The notes beneath the pieces are model-generated. The model did no database searches and had not been told where the DNA came from. It saw only the letters and a list, made by a program, of their open reading frames with translations. From Coriaria nepalensis (taxonomy: Eukaryota > Streptophyta > Magnoliopsida > Cucurbitales > Coriariaceae), in assembly GCA_027186245.1 (NCBI GenBank), contig CP114500.1:568001-632000 (forward strand): a DNA stretch of 64,000 bases, in the 5' to 3' direction. Below are positions 38,764 to 50,788 of the stretch, in pieces. The position numbers and the translations under genes were made by a program. Within the stretch, counting starts at the first letter, position 1, and the number at the start of each line of letters is the position of its first letter.

Positions 38764-38875
38764 GCGTCGCAATCTCATGCAAATACCATCCCCCTACTAA
38801 AGCTTCTAACTCATTCCCCTGACTACTCTTTTCCTCATTTCCTACACCTTCTGTCCAAAGCTTACTAATTATATC

Positions 38876-40150
38876 ATGTCGTCAAACTCAAGAACAACAT
38901 CTCGAGGTTCTAACACTTCATGGACTCCAAAACAAAACAAGAAATTTGAGGAGGCTCTGGCTTTCTACTACCAGGACACACCAGACCGTTGGCAGAAAAT
39001 TGCCAGGGCTGTTGGGCAAACAGTAGAAGAAGTCAAAAGACGCTACGACATTCTGGTGCAAGATCTGATCCTTATAGAAGCTGGCCAAGTGCCTATACCA
39101 AAGTACAAAGATGCTGGATCGAACAATGGAGTATATGATTATGATGGGTAATGTGGCTCTGTTGCGGTATTTCATTTCAATACTTGCTTTTGCAATTTGA
39201 ACTATCCTACTAGATTGCATGTTTGTTCAGCTTTTCTTTCATACTATCTAGTAGTCTCATTGCGCATGCTATGAGCAAATAGGCTTCTACTTCCAGACTC
39301 CTTCGGTATATAAATCATGAACCTTAGGTACTGGAAACATGTGTTTCCACGAAAATCATTTCATCCCAGATCAAATGTTTTCATAAAGACATTCATATAT
39401 CTAAAATGACACTCAGACCAATCTCTAAACAGAGAAACATCATCTGTTCAGAGTACAGCACTTTTTCACTCCAGGTGAATGTGCAATGCACATTACTGGT
39501 CCACGCATACGTAAAGATTTTGCAAGTTTAAGACAGCCTGACGTTGTAAATTTGTGTCTATAATTTATTTCATTTTTTATGGGTAAACTGAACGCTTCGC
39601 CTTCGAGGGCTAATAACTTGCCCACGTATCCTTTTAATAATGTTATACTAACCTCCGCTTTCCTGCCAGCTATACTTTTCCCTAAAAGAAGTATTTTTTT
39701 ATCACCTACACGTTACTTCATAATGTACTCTATCCATACTCTATTCAACTTCCTAAAACAATACCACATGAAATCTAATCTTTCATGTTATAGATAACAT
39801 GCACATGGCCTACAAATTGTAGGCTACAATAGTTCAATCGTTCTTTCTCTCTCTCTCTTCATCTCTCACTATGTGACCCTTTATGATTCGTGGAGTTGCT
39901 TATGCCTTTCAACCGTTTCTTGGATCTAGGGCACATTTGAACAGAAAAACGTTTGAATAAAAAAAAGTGAATACCAAGCATGGATCCGTTTAAGAATACA
40001 TAAAAAACGGCTATAGAATTAAGCTCCTCCTAGCTACTTGGAAGTCAAATGCTTCCCTATTCATGAAACCAAAGTAACTCTTCCCTTTGTCATCATTCTG
40101 ATCTTTTTATAATATCTTGCAGGCACGTGAAGAATCTGAGGCTCCATTAA
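38876..40150 (+). CDS. RADIALIS-like single-MYB (SANT) protein
   Basis: Small MYB-like proteins of this family (RAD/RL) act in floral symmetry and growth, probably by competing for partners of larger MYB factors. Exon 1 is 38876-39147. The tiny exon 2 (40123-40150) adds GHVKNLRLH and a TAA after a 975-base intron. Together they give 99 residues, the family length. The SANT repeat has [19 protein letters not shown], then [11 protein letters not shown] and [15 protein letters not shown], followed by [12 protein letters not shown], all hallmarks. The tail NLRLH replaces the usual N-L-K-L-Q. Exon 1 alone would end soon after 39147, so the exon 2 prediction rests on phase and the conserved tail. 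A related gene lies on the minus strand 16 kb away. Confidence 0.92.
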
Positions 40151-41195
40151 TGAAGCACGAGAGCATTCAATGCTCTACTATAAGTCTCAAGAGATATTAC
40201 ATGACATCTATGCAAAAGTATAACAAAGTATGACTAGCCTTAGTATGTGGTTCTCTACCTTCCCCCTTTATTGTACCCCTACTGCTGTGAAAGTCAATAA
40301 TGTGTTCTCACAGTGGAAATTGTACATATTGAATCTGCTTCCTAATGTTAAGAAATATTATGAACTTTCACCATCTTCTTCCTACTGGAAACTGAACTAA
40401 TTACTGTATTTAATATAGAGCAAGGAATATTACAATCGTACTAGAGTAAAAGCACTAAAAAGAGATGGATCATCTATTTCGTCACCGTTTCATCCATTAT
40501 TTGTCCAAACTACATACTAATGGAAAAAACAGTTACTAGATCGGATTTTAAACTAATAAATTATAATCTTATATCGAAATTCTAGCACAGAAAATGAAGG
40601 TTGAATGTTGTACTTAGTTTCAATAACTATTATTTAAATGGAGTAGGAAAGAACAAATAATTTATCAAATCAATCGAATCAGCAAATCGAAATGGCGTGA
40701 TAGTGTATTGTTTTGATACTGACCGTGTGAATTTGGATGGCTTTCGGGATGAGAATGCAGCACGAAACTGAATGATGAAAAACGGAAGAGATCACGGTTG
40801 ACAAGTATGATACCTTGATAGAAGAAAACCACTGATAGGCGAAATTGCAGATCCAAAAGCCATTGATATGATGAGTAAGAGCTTGAATAAGATAGAAGAA
40901 AGGTATTGAAAGGCATAATCGAAGAAGTGGAGCCATTGACATCCAGAATAGCTCGAAGGTACACAGGACATTATAGAAGATGTAGACATGGATTCTTGGT
41001 TGAAAAGGCATTGGTGCAGAAGGGAGGGGGGGGGGGGGGGGGAAGAAAATAGTTAATAAGCGGCGGAAGGCGGGAGAAAATTTTGATGCGGAGGAAATCG
41101 TGAACTAAGAGATCACGACCGTCTATTTCAAACTGACGGCTAAGAGTGAAAAAACGGACCGTTGATCTTCAAGTTTAAAATTATCGAAAACTAAT
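40151..41195. other. Intergenic, no gene seen
   Basis: RADIALIS-like 3' UTR and spacer. A run of about 17 G lies at 41026-41042. Minus-strand open frames at 40665-41011 overlap each other in three frames and are rejected as coding. Confidence 0.45.
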
Positions 41196-41268
41196 TGGAG
41201 ATGCGGGGTATCGATCCCCGTACCTCTCGCATGCTAAGCGAGCGCTCTACCATCTGAGCTACATCCCC
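41196..41268 (-). tRNA. tRNA-Ala (AGC)
   Basis: Read on the minus strand it starts GGGGATGTAGCTCAGATGG with A- and B-box sequences. The anticodon loop is TTAGCAT with anticodon AGC, followed by a T-arm with GGGGATCGATACCCC. The 3' acceptor strand CATCTCC pairs with GGGGATG, leaving A as the discriminator. There is no intron. TTTT follows on the same strand about 7 bases beyond the 3' end, a Pol III terminator. Confidence 0.95.
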
Positions 41269-41306
41269 ATTGACGTTTTTCTGGAAAAACATTAATTTTT
41301 TTCGTT

Positions 41307-41963
41307 AAATTATTATTTTGGTCCCTTTTTTATAATTTTTCTTATTTTCGTAACTCTCGTTTGACTTAAATATATTCTTTAATTTTTATTATTTTTTCAT
41401 ATTTTAGCCATTTCGGTTGAAAATATAAAAGAAAAATATTAAAATATCTATCTTTTCTTCCACCGCTGCTCCACCCTTGAATTTTCCGCTGCCGCCACTC
41501 TACCTCCATCGTTTTCACAGCCGCCACTCCACCTCCACTGTCGTCCCATTGTATCTTCGCTCACTTCCATTGTCGTATTTCCGCACCTTCGCTTTACCTC
41601 CATCGTTGTCACCGTTGTTTAATGATGGTGGAACGAGGAAGGTAGAGCAGCGGCGGCAAAGAAGTTGGGGTGATGGTGAAGGCAGGTCGGCGGCAGCGAA
41701 AAAGTTCAGGCGTTGGCGTTGACAACGGAAGTAGGATGGCGAAGTTGAGGAGGCGGCGACAATGGATATGTGGCGATGGTGATATTGGCAATAATGTTTC
41801 AGGTAGGACGAAAATGAAAGTAAAAAGAATAAAAATTGAGTAAATTTTGTTTTTATAGAGAATAAGAGGTGATTTTTATAATATTTTAATATTTTTTTTT
41901 CCCTTAAAAATTGATAAAAATTAAAATTAAAAACGAAATTTATAATAATAATAATAATTTAAC
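41307..41963. mobile_element. Possible foldback element (long imperfect inverted repeat)
   Basis: The left end reads GTTAAATTATTATTTTG and the right end AATAATAATAATTTAAC, which are inverted copies. Inside, a pyrimidine-rich left arm (CCACC/GCCGCCACT words, 41460-41600) faces a purine-rich right arm (GGTGG, GGCGGC words, 41625-41765), and ATATTAAAATAT words mirror each other. This is a MITE- or foldback-like layout. Open frames inside come from the repeat. Confidence 0.45.
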
Positions 41964-43375
41964 AAAATTTATTCTACGTCATTAAATTTTAAGTTCACAA
42001 CATCATGAAAAAAACAAAAAAACAAAAAAACAAAAATATACCACAAATTGCTAAGATATGAATTAAAAGTTTGAGTAAGTGGCTCGTCAATTCCCCTTAA
42101 ATTTGTTAACTCTTTGACTAGTCAACGAAAACTAATCCACCATTAAACTCTAGTGTTACTCAGGCCAATCATATATCATGATTATCGCGATCCGACACCT
42201 GCCTCGATCCATACACCACCTAAAAAAGAAAAAAAAAAAAAAAAAAAAAAAACACTATAAGGTTTCATAAGCTGCATTAGTTTCTGGGTTAAGTGAGCCA
42301 ACCCAAAAAAAAGAAAAAAAACCAAACAGAAATGGCATAGAATAGTAGTCGCTTTGGTCTTTTCAATGATCAGAAGACAGTATTTATGCGAAGAGATCGA
42401 GTAGACGGCAAAAGTGGCCCAAGAAAGCATGAAAATATCCGCCTCAGAATTCATGGGACGCTTATGATGCAGCTAAGGAGCACACTGAGGAGGAGTCCGA
42501 CCGGCGTGTAGCACTCTTCAAATTGGCTAATAAATTAAGAGTAGCATGAAAAATTTATATATCCTTAGGACCCATATAGTTTTTTAACTTTTAAGTTCCA
42601 GAAAATTATGAACACAAAAATAAGAGCAAAATTTTGGTCTATTATTACTTCTGCTGTTCTACATATTACAATGTACATTGATCAACTGCTTGAAATCTTT
42701 TTATCAACTGGGAACATAAAAATTGGCTTTTGGGGAAGGAGACGAAGATGAAGGAGGTTTCAGACTAAGCAGAATTAACCCGTGATTCGATATATCTATA
42801 TATATATATATATATACTTCTTAAAGGGAATAACCTTTTTTTTTTTTTTTTTTTTTAATTTTTTTTAATTTTGTTCGTCGATAATTAGCTGTAAGAAAGT
42901 AAGAATCACAGTCGTCATTTTAATTATTAATTTATTAGCTTCAATATTATATCACATAGTAAATCTATCATGGATTTTGTTTATACTGTATTTTGCATTA
43001 TAATTCCTTCTCTGTCATCAACTGTGAAGAGCTAGCTGGCATTACAGAAACAGCGTACTATAAGAAGAAGAAGAAGAAGAAGAAGAAGAGTTCAACAAAT
43101 TGAATACAATTAATATAACTCATAAACTTCATAGACTAAGAACAATATTAAAGCTAGCTATTATCAACGTAACGAGGACGAATATGAACTACGTGAATCA
43201 CAAATCTAGCCTTCTAATGATTCTCTCGATCACAGCTTAAACTACTAGACTAATAGTCTACTAGCCAGCTACTTAATTAAATAAATCACCTACGATGTAT
43301 ACATAAATATAACATATCCTAATCCTACGTAAGATGATCACGATCATTCATTAATCACCCATCTCTCTTAATTCC
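41964..43375. other. Intergenic, low-complexity runs
   Basis: Poly-A at about 42231-42252, a TA repeat at 42790-42816, poly-T at about 42838-42856 and a GAA repeat at 43062-43090. The last part is the 3' UTR of the ZF-HD gene. No gene is seen. Confidence 0.5.
43062..43090. repeat. (GAA)n microsatellite
   Basis: Nine or so AGA/GAA triplets, just downstream of the ZF-HD gene. Confidence 0.9.
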
Positions 43376-44398
43376 TTAAACGTCATGATGATCATGATCA
43401 TGATCATCAGTGCCTAATGATCCACTCATCTGCAAATTATTCGACCGCTCTCCAGTGTCCATCATCTGATCAATGTTGTTACCAATCTGTCTCTTCATAA
43501 CAGCATTCTTGTTATTATGCATCCATACCTTAAGAACTTGCCACATCACTCCAACCTCGCCACAAAACCTCTCCACCTCCTCTTCATCTTGCTTCTGAAT
43601 CCTCCACCCTACTTTCTCAGCAAACTCCATCATCCTCTCCTTCTGCTCCTGACTGAACTTGGTCCTAAACCTCTTCTTCAACATTGAAAAATCCGGGCCA
43701 CCTACCCCATGATGATTCAAATCCTCGCTGGAAGACTGATCCGTCCCACCACATCCTCCATAAGCCACGTTCATAGCAGGCGCGTTGATGACCCTAGCGT
43801 TAGGACTAGGGCTGGAATGTAAATTCAAAGCCGCCATGGAGAATCTCTGCTGGTGAAGCGAAGGAGGGAGCTGAAGATGATTAAGCTGCATCATAGGATG
43901 ATGGTGGGTGGTAGCATTCGACAATGGTCTTGAATTTGGAGTAGGTGCACCGAGTAGTAGCTGAGTCGACTCGCCGTCTACTTCTTTCCGGTGGAAATTT
44001 CTGTGACAATGACAAGCTGCGCATTTTAGAGCTTCTAGGGATCCTTCTTCTCCGTTTGGCATGAATTCTCCGCATCCGTCGTAGATATTGCCGCCTATGT
44101 TGGCCGCATGATTCTTTTGACATTCGCGATATTTAACGGTGGATGAGGAGGAGGAGGAGGAGGATAGTGTTCTTTGTAATGATCTGGATCTGACGGCCAG
44201 TGGTTGATCTGAGCTTGGTGGATGATTGTTGTTGTGACCAGTAGTAGCACCGTTATGGAGGCCGCCGGCTTCTTGATGATCTCTTCCATGATGATCAGTT
44301 AATCCTCCACCAGATTGTTCTGCTATGAGATGGTGGGCGTAGCTGGAAGAAGACCTTGGCATTCTCGTAATTTCCTTGTCTTGATCTCTCGAATTCAT
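43376..44398 (-). CDS. Zinc-finger homeodomain (ZF-HD) transcription factor
   Basis: A plant-specific DNA-binding regulator of the ZHD family. It is intronless and 340 residues long, starting at the ATG at 44396-44398. A His/Gly/Asn-rich N-terminus and a run of eight Ser (about 80-87) precede the ZF-HD dimerisation domain at about 88-140 (VKYRECQKNHAANIGGNIYD, then CGEFMPNGEEGSLEALKCAA, then CHCHRNFHRKE), with the conserved Cys/His set. A low-complexity Asn/His/Pro linker follows. The homeodomain at about 243-305 contains KKRFRTKFSQEQKERMMEFA, then VGWRIQKQDEEEVERFCGEV and QVLKVWMHNNKN, the ZF-HD form of the recognition helix. A His/Asp-rich tail closes it. These proteins dimerise and often work with MIF peptides. 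The paralogue number is not assignable by eye. Confidence 0.96.
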   Translation of the reverse strand: MNSRDQDKEITRMPRSSSSYAHHLIAEQSGGGLTDHHGRDHQEAGGLHNGATTGHNNNHPPSSDQPLAVRSRSLQRTLSSSSSSSSTVKYRECQKNHAANIGGNIYDGCGEFMPNGEEGSLEALKCAACHCHRNFHRKEVDGESTQLLLGAPTPNSRPLSNATTHHHPMMQLNHLQLPPSLHQQRFSMAALNLHSSPSPNARVINAPAMNVAYGGCGGTDQSSSEDLNHHGVGGPDFSMLKKRFRTKFSQEQKERMMEFAEKVGWRIQKQDEEEVERFCGEVGVMWQVLKVWMHNNKNAVMKRQIGNNIDQMMDTGERSNNLQMSGSLGTDDHDHDHHDV

Positions 44399-46514
44399 TG
44401 CTAACTATTTTTACACAAGCTTTATGAATTAAGTTATAGGAACATGAATGAGAAAAAAATGAACGAGAGCAAGGTCAAGAGTGTCATAGACAACAAGCAG
44501 TAGGCTGTAGCTAGCTAGTATTCAGGATTAAACAACTGAGAGTTATGTGAAAGCAAAACCTCGATCTAGCACCAGCATCAAAATCAAGTCATAAAGCTGT
44601 CTTTCCCTCAAAGAAGAGAACAATAATTCTAGAGAGAGAGAGAGAGGAGAGGAGAAGAGATTAGGTTTAGGCTTTGAGCTTACGGGGCGGGGTATATGAT
44701 TTAGAGGCTGTGCTTCAGGGAATCCAACAAGACAGCTATGCATCCAACAAGAGACAGCTTGGTTTCATTTTGTGAAGGCAAAGAGGGGGGTTTGTGTAGT
44801 TAGTACTCCCATCCGAGTGGCCTGAAGCAGATACTTGTGAGAAATATAAGGTCTTTCGATCTTCAATCCCCCTACCCTTTTTGTGTACGTTGGTGCAACA
44901 CAACACCACAACCGACAACGTCATGTTCTACTCTTTCCCACGCCCTGCCAAGATGGGTCCCACTACCCACCCCCCTCCTTCCTCCACCCTTTTCATTATT
45001 GCCCTTTCTATCTCTGTTTCTTAACGCTCTGCACACGTGGGCCCCTCAATATGACCCCAAAAGCATGCAGTCTCTGTACTACTCACCTTCAACGCCCCCC
45101 CCCCCCTGTTTTGATGCGACGTAAGCTTTGGTTTGGTTTGCTTCCTTAAACCCCATCTTTCCCTAATTTAATCACATTTTTTTATAACAAATTTACCATA
45201 TTTCAAGCATGGCCCCATCCCCATATTGATTAAACCTCTTTAGTTAATAACTCTAACAATAATTATATGATGATGATCAGAATTAGGAGGAGGGGGTAAA
45301 AGTGAAGAAAAGATAGTTGGACGGTTGACAGTATCATAATACTAGTGCTCTGACGTCGTATGGTATTGCTCTCTGATCTCTCTCTCTCTCTCTCTCTCTC
45401 TTTCATGTGTATGTATGGAAGCTGGTCAAATGTGTGGATTCTGCAGCCTTCTGAACCATCACGCTTGCCCCTAAGCAAAAGTCTTTACTTTTTTGTGATG
45501 TAATCGATGGTTGTCTTTTTATTTGTCTCTCATCTCTTTCCCACGTCTTTCTGCTCTGGTGCTTGCCTGTGTTTTGCTAAACTGGTAAAAAATAATAATT
45601 CAGTTTTGGTGTAAACTGCGAACACTGCTTTCACCCGGAAAAGCAAAACTTCCATCTCAAAACTAATCAGGTTATGGCTACGTGGGCTATGGAGTTAGCC
45701 ATTTTTCTTTTTCCCAAATGTTTCCCACGAAATCTATTCTCAACAATGGCTCAATCTCACGAAAAAAGAAAAAAAAGAAAAAGCAGAATAGCTAAACACA
45801 CATAATTAGTCTGTTCTTGCAGCTCTGATGACACTTACACTCTTACAGTGACCAGATTACTTTATTCAGTGCAATGCTGCAACCATGCATATTTCTATGA
45901 AATCTAGGAAAATCCAAGCCAAATAGAAAGCCCTCAAGAGTTTCTTAGGTAACTTATCAATAACTTATCAATACTTGGAAACTGAGTTTGAAACCATTTG
46001 GGCTTAAGCAGATTTCCAATATATGAGTCTTTCCTGTAAAGCCCGTCAAAATGGCTGGTAGGGATATGGAGCGAGATTCTTGTCTATCTTATGGGCTTTC
46101 TGTACATATGATTGGGCCCATTAGCCCACAACCCAGTCCAGAATTTGTATGGACGGAAAATCTCGTACATTTGAACAACCCTTAGCCTATCCCAATATCA
46201 GATAACAGGCTATAAATTAAATTGTATATTTGTATTAATCATTCACTCTGGAGACAGTAATGACGTGCTCGAAGCCTATCCCGTACACACTTGCTCTCTC
46301 TTTCGGACCTTCACTCTTTCATTATAAAGTTGATAGCCCCCCCTACACATGGCTTCGGAGCAACCCATCTATATTATTAACTAGGTATAACTACTGTAGA
46401 AATTTTAATCACTAACCAGATGCTATTAGCTTTAGATAGCGAATTGTCTAGGCTATGCATTATAGTAGATGAGCATATTCAAGTGATGGAACTTCATGAA
46501 TTTTCCTTTTGCAG
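44399..46514. other. ZF-HD upstream region and spacer
   Basis: GA-rich leader sequence at about 44633-44660, a C run at 45096-45106, a TC repeat at 45376-45402 and AT-rich spacer. Open frames in the GC-richer part (44837-45149) overlap in two frames and have no family match. The N-terminal exons of the sugar transporter to the right are not here. Confidence 0.45.
45376..45402. repeat. (TC)n microsatellite
   Basis: A pure TC run of about 26 bases. Confidence 0.9.
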
Positions 46515-47885
46515 GAATTCTACCTTGTACAATACTTATACCAGGGCTGTTTTTCATCCCAGAATCTCCTCGGTGGCTGGTAAGCTTCTTCAAGACGATA
46601 TTTTCTAAATGACCTTAAGATATAAGGTTACTATTTGTTTATTTGATTTTTTATTTGATTTTTTATTTGTTTTAATATTATATTATATTATGATTACTCT
46701 TCTCAAAACCAGGTAAAAATGGGAATGACAGAAGAATTTGAAGCATCCTTGCAAGTTCTTCGAGGGTTTGATGCTAATATTTCTGTAGAAGTTCACGAGA
46801 TCAAGGTAAATAGACATTCCATGAACTGGCACTTACAGTTCTTTCCACGAACTGTTCAACTAAATCCTTATCTTATGACCACTGGCAGCTCAATATTAAC
46901 TTTTTCTCTAATGGCCATGGTGCAGAGAGCTGTGGCGTCATCTAGCAGATGAACTACAATCCGATTTGCAGAACTCAAGAAGAAAAGACACTGGTTCCCC
47001 TTGACGGTATAATAAGATTTGAATCACATTCTTTTTTTTTTTCTTTTTTACGTCATGACTGAAAACATCAGGACCTATTTCTTGGTTACTTGAATCTTCC
47101 AGATTGGGATTGGATTACTTATTCTGCAGCAGCTTAGTGGTGTCAATGGACTACTTCCTATACGCCTTTCTCTAAAGTGTTTTTTTTTTTTTTTGTTGTC
47201 TTATAAATTGATATCAGGATTGTGTGTCAGAGGATTCCAGTTTGTATGACATATTGGGAATCTTTGCAGTAGTTGGAGTTGTGGTATGTTTACATTTTCT
47301 ATACTTGATTATACAAACCTAAATTAGTTACTTTAACCTGGATTTACTTATTTTATTTTCGGTCCATGATAGTGTTTTTTCTCCTTGGGTATGGGAGCAA
47401 TTCCATGGATTATAATGTCTGATGTATCTCTCTCTCTCTCTCTCTCCCCTCTACCTTATGTATAATCACATGGCGATTCAGGATGCAGATAGTATTATGT
47501 CTAGAAAAACTTGAAACAAATTTTGGGAATTGGGATGCAGATTCTTCCAGTAAATATCAAGGGTCTTGCTGGAAGCATAGCAACGTTAGCCAATTGGTCG
47601 TGGTCTTGGCTGATCACATTAACAGCGAACTTGCTCTTAGCCTGGAGTAGTGGAGGTTATCCATTTCATTTCCATCCCTCCTTTACCATTTCCCCTATAT
47701 TCTAACCATAAGTAACCATTAATCAACACCAAACTATGCTTATATCTTTTTTCCGCATTTCTCTTTTGACAGGAACATTCGCTATATACATTGCCGTGAG
47801 CGCATTCACAGTAGTATTTGTGGCGCTTTGGGTTCCTGAGACAAAAGGAAGAACTTTGGAAGAAATTCAGTTCTCATTCAGATGA
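46515..47885 (+). pseudogene. ERD6-like monosaccharide transporter, truncated pseudogene
   Basis: This family of 12-helix facilitators exports sugars from the vacuole. Only the C-terminal half remains. Exons in order: [20 protein letters not shown] (from 46515), [20 protein letters not shown] (46716-46805), RAVASSSR then TTIRFAELKKKRHWFPLT (46926-47007), IGIGLLILQQLSGVNGLL (from 47102), a SLYDILGIFAVVGVV piece (to about 47282), LGMGAIPWIIMSD (to 47423), [19 protein letters not shown] (47541-47657), and [20 protein letters not shown] to the stop at 47885. The PESPRW and PETKGR motifs are family signatures. Breaks: a TGA at 46950-46952 where Arg is expected, a frameshift after SGVNGLL, and a missing exon between about 47160 and 47218. 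The first six helices are absent. The remaining splice sites are good, so decay may be moderate. Confidence 0.85.
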
Positions 47886-49267
47886 TGTTTTTTTTTTTCT
47901 TTAACGTCCTCTTTGCTCGGGTTTCTGGTACTTTTCTGCTTCTGTTCTTAGAGGAAAGATTATTCGTTCTTTTACAACCACTCAGAAGATAAAGAACAGA
48001 ACATATTTGCTGTTGTATATCTATTTTCATTATTGTTTTTTTTGTTTAATGTCCCGTGGGCTTTAGTCAGTTTTGTAGTATCAGACGTCTGCAATCCATG
48101 CAAAACATTGTCTTCGTCGAGGATTATTTTGGAAGTTACTACTATCTATTAATTATGCGTTTAGATTCTTTGACTATTGGATAAGCTACCCAATCGCTAG
48201 AAGTCACCTGTCAGTCTCATTACCAATAACGCATGTCCTCTTTATCATCTTTATGACTTTTTTTCATTTGAAGAGGAAGCATCTGGAAATCATAAAAATC
48301 TCCCCCCACTGACTAGTCCAAAATGAATCGTAGATCCACAATTGACAATACAAGGTCTATCCTCTATCTACATAAAGGGGAAAAAGAAGCTCCTAGAAAG
48401 GTACTAGTTGCTTGAATTAATATCAGTCTCCATCTAACAAGAGATTACTAAATATGACAAAGTTATGAATAAAAGAAAAAACCAATGGATTAGGACAGAA
48501 ATTTTAATGTTAAAAAAAAAAAAAAAAAAAACTAAATAAATAAAGTGAAAATTGGAGAATCTATCTATGAATGGCTCTGACAGGCGATTAAAATGATGCC
48601 AAACGACACCGTCATTTACTACCCTCTACATATTCTGCCACAATAATTTCTGGGTCCAAAACACAGAGAGTTCACGTGGGAATGACATTTTACACGTTTA
48701 CTTTACCTGGTTCCAGAACATTTGGGAAGTAGCGACTATTAATTTTACTGCAATTCTAATTCTGGCCTCTCTACCAGTCAAAATGAACGAAGGTATGGCA
48801 ATGGTATTAAATTATTAAAAACAACTCTCCCAGTTATTGGACTAAACTACAAAATAGTGAGCGATTTGCATGTATAATGCTGAATTCTCCCATAACATTT
48901 TGGTTATATTAGAATGAAAAGTAAGAATCCCGTCAAACATTAAATGATATACTCAAACATAACTTGGCAAAGACAAGTGAAAGTTTTCCTTCTGTAAAGC
49001 TGACTAGAAAAGAAGTAACCCCTGTTGCTTTTACATAATTCTTAAGAAGCAATGCTCCTCCTTGTGAACAGATTCAGAATAACAGCACTAGCACAGATAT
49101 ACAAAATCAGTAAAATCCTTCTTCTAGTTCAACAAGAAGTACAAAGGAAAGAGTAGAAGGAGAAAAAATAGAAAAAAGAAAATAAAAGGCCCAATAGAGT
49201 ACAATCAAGACCTAAAGAGATGGCTACAGAAGAGGGAAATAAGAATCCATACCAAAAGGTTTCAAAA
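47886..49267. other. Intergenic, no gene seen
   Basis: Spacer between the transporter pseudogene and the 3' end of KCS, including a poly-A run at about 48512-48530. The final 200 bases are probably KCS 3' UTR. Confidence 0.45.
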
Positions 49268-50788
49268 CTAATTAATCAATTTCACAGGATACATGTCGAT
49301 GCAATCTTCCCAGGGACCATTCTTAGACGGCCTCACGTTTCTAAGCGCTTGCCAAACTGCACTGTTACATTTGAACCCACTCCCAAATGCTATCTGCCAT
49401 ACACGGTTGCCTTTATGCATTCTTCCCTTAGCCTCTGTATAAGCCAACTCATACCAAATCGAGCTAGATGAAGTATTGCCAAACCTATGAAGTGCCATCC
49501 TAGAAGCTTCCACATGTAAGGGAAGCAGCTGTAGATTCTTCTCGAGCTCATCGATCACAGCTCTTCCACCAGCATGTATGCAAAAATGATCAAATGCAAG
49601 CTTGAAATCTGGGATATAAGGCTTCACATCTGCATTTAATAGCTTCTTCAATAGGAGAGTCATAAAAAACAGAAGCTGCTCACTAATAGGGAGAACAAGA
49701 GGACCCAATGTCGTAATATTAGTTTTCAACGCCCCTCCTGCAATTGCCATCAAATCTTTAGATAGAGAAACGCCCGTCTTGCCCACATCATCCTGTTCCT
49801 GATAAACACATCTAAAAGCCTTGTCATCTGCTCCACGATGGGTCCTCACTATATGAACAAGCTTATACTTAGCCCGTCTGCGGTCAATAGACTTATTTGA
49901 CAGCAAAACAGCAGAGCCTCCAACTCGGAACAGGCAATTAGGTATCAACATAGACTTTTTGTTACCAAAATACCAATTCTGAGTTATATTTTCAGTACTC
50001 ACAACAACAGCATAAGTATTCCTATGAACTTGCAACATATCCTTCGCAAGATCAACTGCTATGACCCCTGCACTACAACCCATTCCCCCCAAATTAAAGC
50101 TCCTGATATTACCCCTCAATTTATACTTATTAACAATCATAGCAGAAAGAGAAGGCGTGGGGTTAAACAAACTACAATTCACGACGAGAATACCAATATC
50201 CTTGGGTTTGATATTCGTGTTAGCAAATAAATTGTCTAGAGCACCAAACATGACCTGTTCTGCCTCCTTTCGGGCAGCAGCCATGGAAGGCGTTGGAGGA
50301 ATACAGTGCATTGCTTCTGGCACGTACGTCTCCTCACCTAGCCCTGATCGCTCCAAGATCTTGCGTTGAAACTTAAGCGATGAATCGTCAAAGTCTCCGG
50401 TCAACTCAGAATGTTCCATGAACCGATCAAAAGGTGCCTTGAGATCATCAGGCGGACGATAACAGGAATAATCGACAAGATAAACAGGACGAGGCCGAGT
50501 CATGATGTAAACCGTCAGACCGAAAACCAAAACAGCGGAGCAAACAATAACGCTGACCAGATTGTACTGGAGGTGAAGCCAGAGCTGGCAAATATCATCG
50601 AGATCCATTTGGAGAACCTCGATCAGAGTGACGGCGATTAAAGGTATTAAACATAGAGTTAATAGATTTGTGATTAAGTAATGGTACCCTAATTTGACGT
50701 ATTTTAGATTCACGCTCTGAAGGAAATCCGGTAGCCGTCGAGATTGCCGGATCTGAACGGATCCGGTTCCGGCGCCACCTGGTTCCAT
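49268..50788 (-). CDS. 3-ketoacyl-CoA synthase (fatty acid elongase condensing enzyme)
   Basis: KCS condenses malonyl-CoA with long-chain acyl-CoA at the endoplasmic reticulum, setting chain length for waxes, suberin and sphingolipids. It is intronless with 506 residues, the usual size. Two membrane segments lie at about 36-58 ([20 protein letters not shown]) and 75-96. The FAE1/CUT1 domain begins at [12 protein letters not shown] (about 102). The catalytic Cys is C238 in [10 protein letters not shown], His is H405 in FCIHAGGRA and Asn is N438 in [10 protein letters not shown]. The closing [11 protein letters not shown] motif is present. The layout suggests the KCS11/KCS4-type clade, but this is memory-based. 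The start at 50786-50788 fits family length; an upstream ATG exists only in another frame. Confidence 0.96.
   Translation of the reverse strand: MEPGGAGTGSVQIRQSRRLPDFLQSVNLKYVKLGYHYLITNLLTLCLIPLIAVTLIEVLQMDLDDICQLWLHLQYNLVSVIVCSAVLVFGLTVYIMTRPRPVYLVDYSCYRPPDDLKAPFDRFMEHSELTGDFDDSSLKFQRKILERSGLGEETYVPEAMHCIPPTPSMAAARKEAEQVMFGALDNLFANTNIKPKDIGILVVNCSLFNPTPSLSAMIVNKYKLRGNIRSFNLGGMGCSAGVIAVDLAKDMLQVHRNTYAVVVSTENITQNWYFGNKKSMLIPNCLFRVGGSAVLLSNKSIDRRRAKYKLVHIVRTHRGADDKAFRCVYQEQDDVGKTGVSLSKDLMAIAGGALKTNITTLGPLVLPISEQLLFFMTLLLKKLLNADVKPYIPDFKLAFDHFCIHAGGRAVIDELEKNLQLLPLHVEASRMALHRFGNTSSSSIWYELAYTEAKGRMHKGNRVWQIAFGSGFKCNSAVWQALRNVRPSKNGPWEDCIDMYPVKLIN

Larger units (their letters stand above)
36468..38875. 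other. Intergenic with repeats and the RADIALIS-like promoter
   Basis: A pentanucleotide AAACA repeat lies at 36667-36702. A strongly AT-rich block with TTATT words covers about 37965-38235. An open frame at 38275-38520 has no recognised family. The last 150 bases are the promoter of the RADIALIS-like gene. No other gene is supported. Confidence 0.45.

Noticed and set aside
40665..41011. Three overlapping minus-strand frames rich in Ser/Tyr/Phe
   Set aside because: Overlap in three phases with no homology or splice logic.
44837..45149. Pro/Leu-rich frames upstream of ZF-HD
   Set aside because: Two phases open at once because of pyrimidine-rich sequence and a C run; probably promoter/leader DNA.
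46420..46508. Extra N-terminal exon of the sugar transporter
   Set aside because: The sequence before the acceptor at 46513-46514 does not resemble transporter helices.
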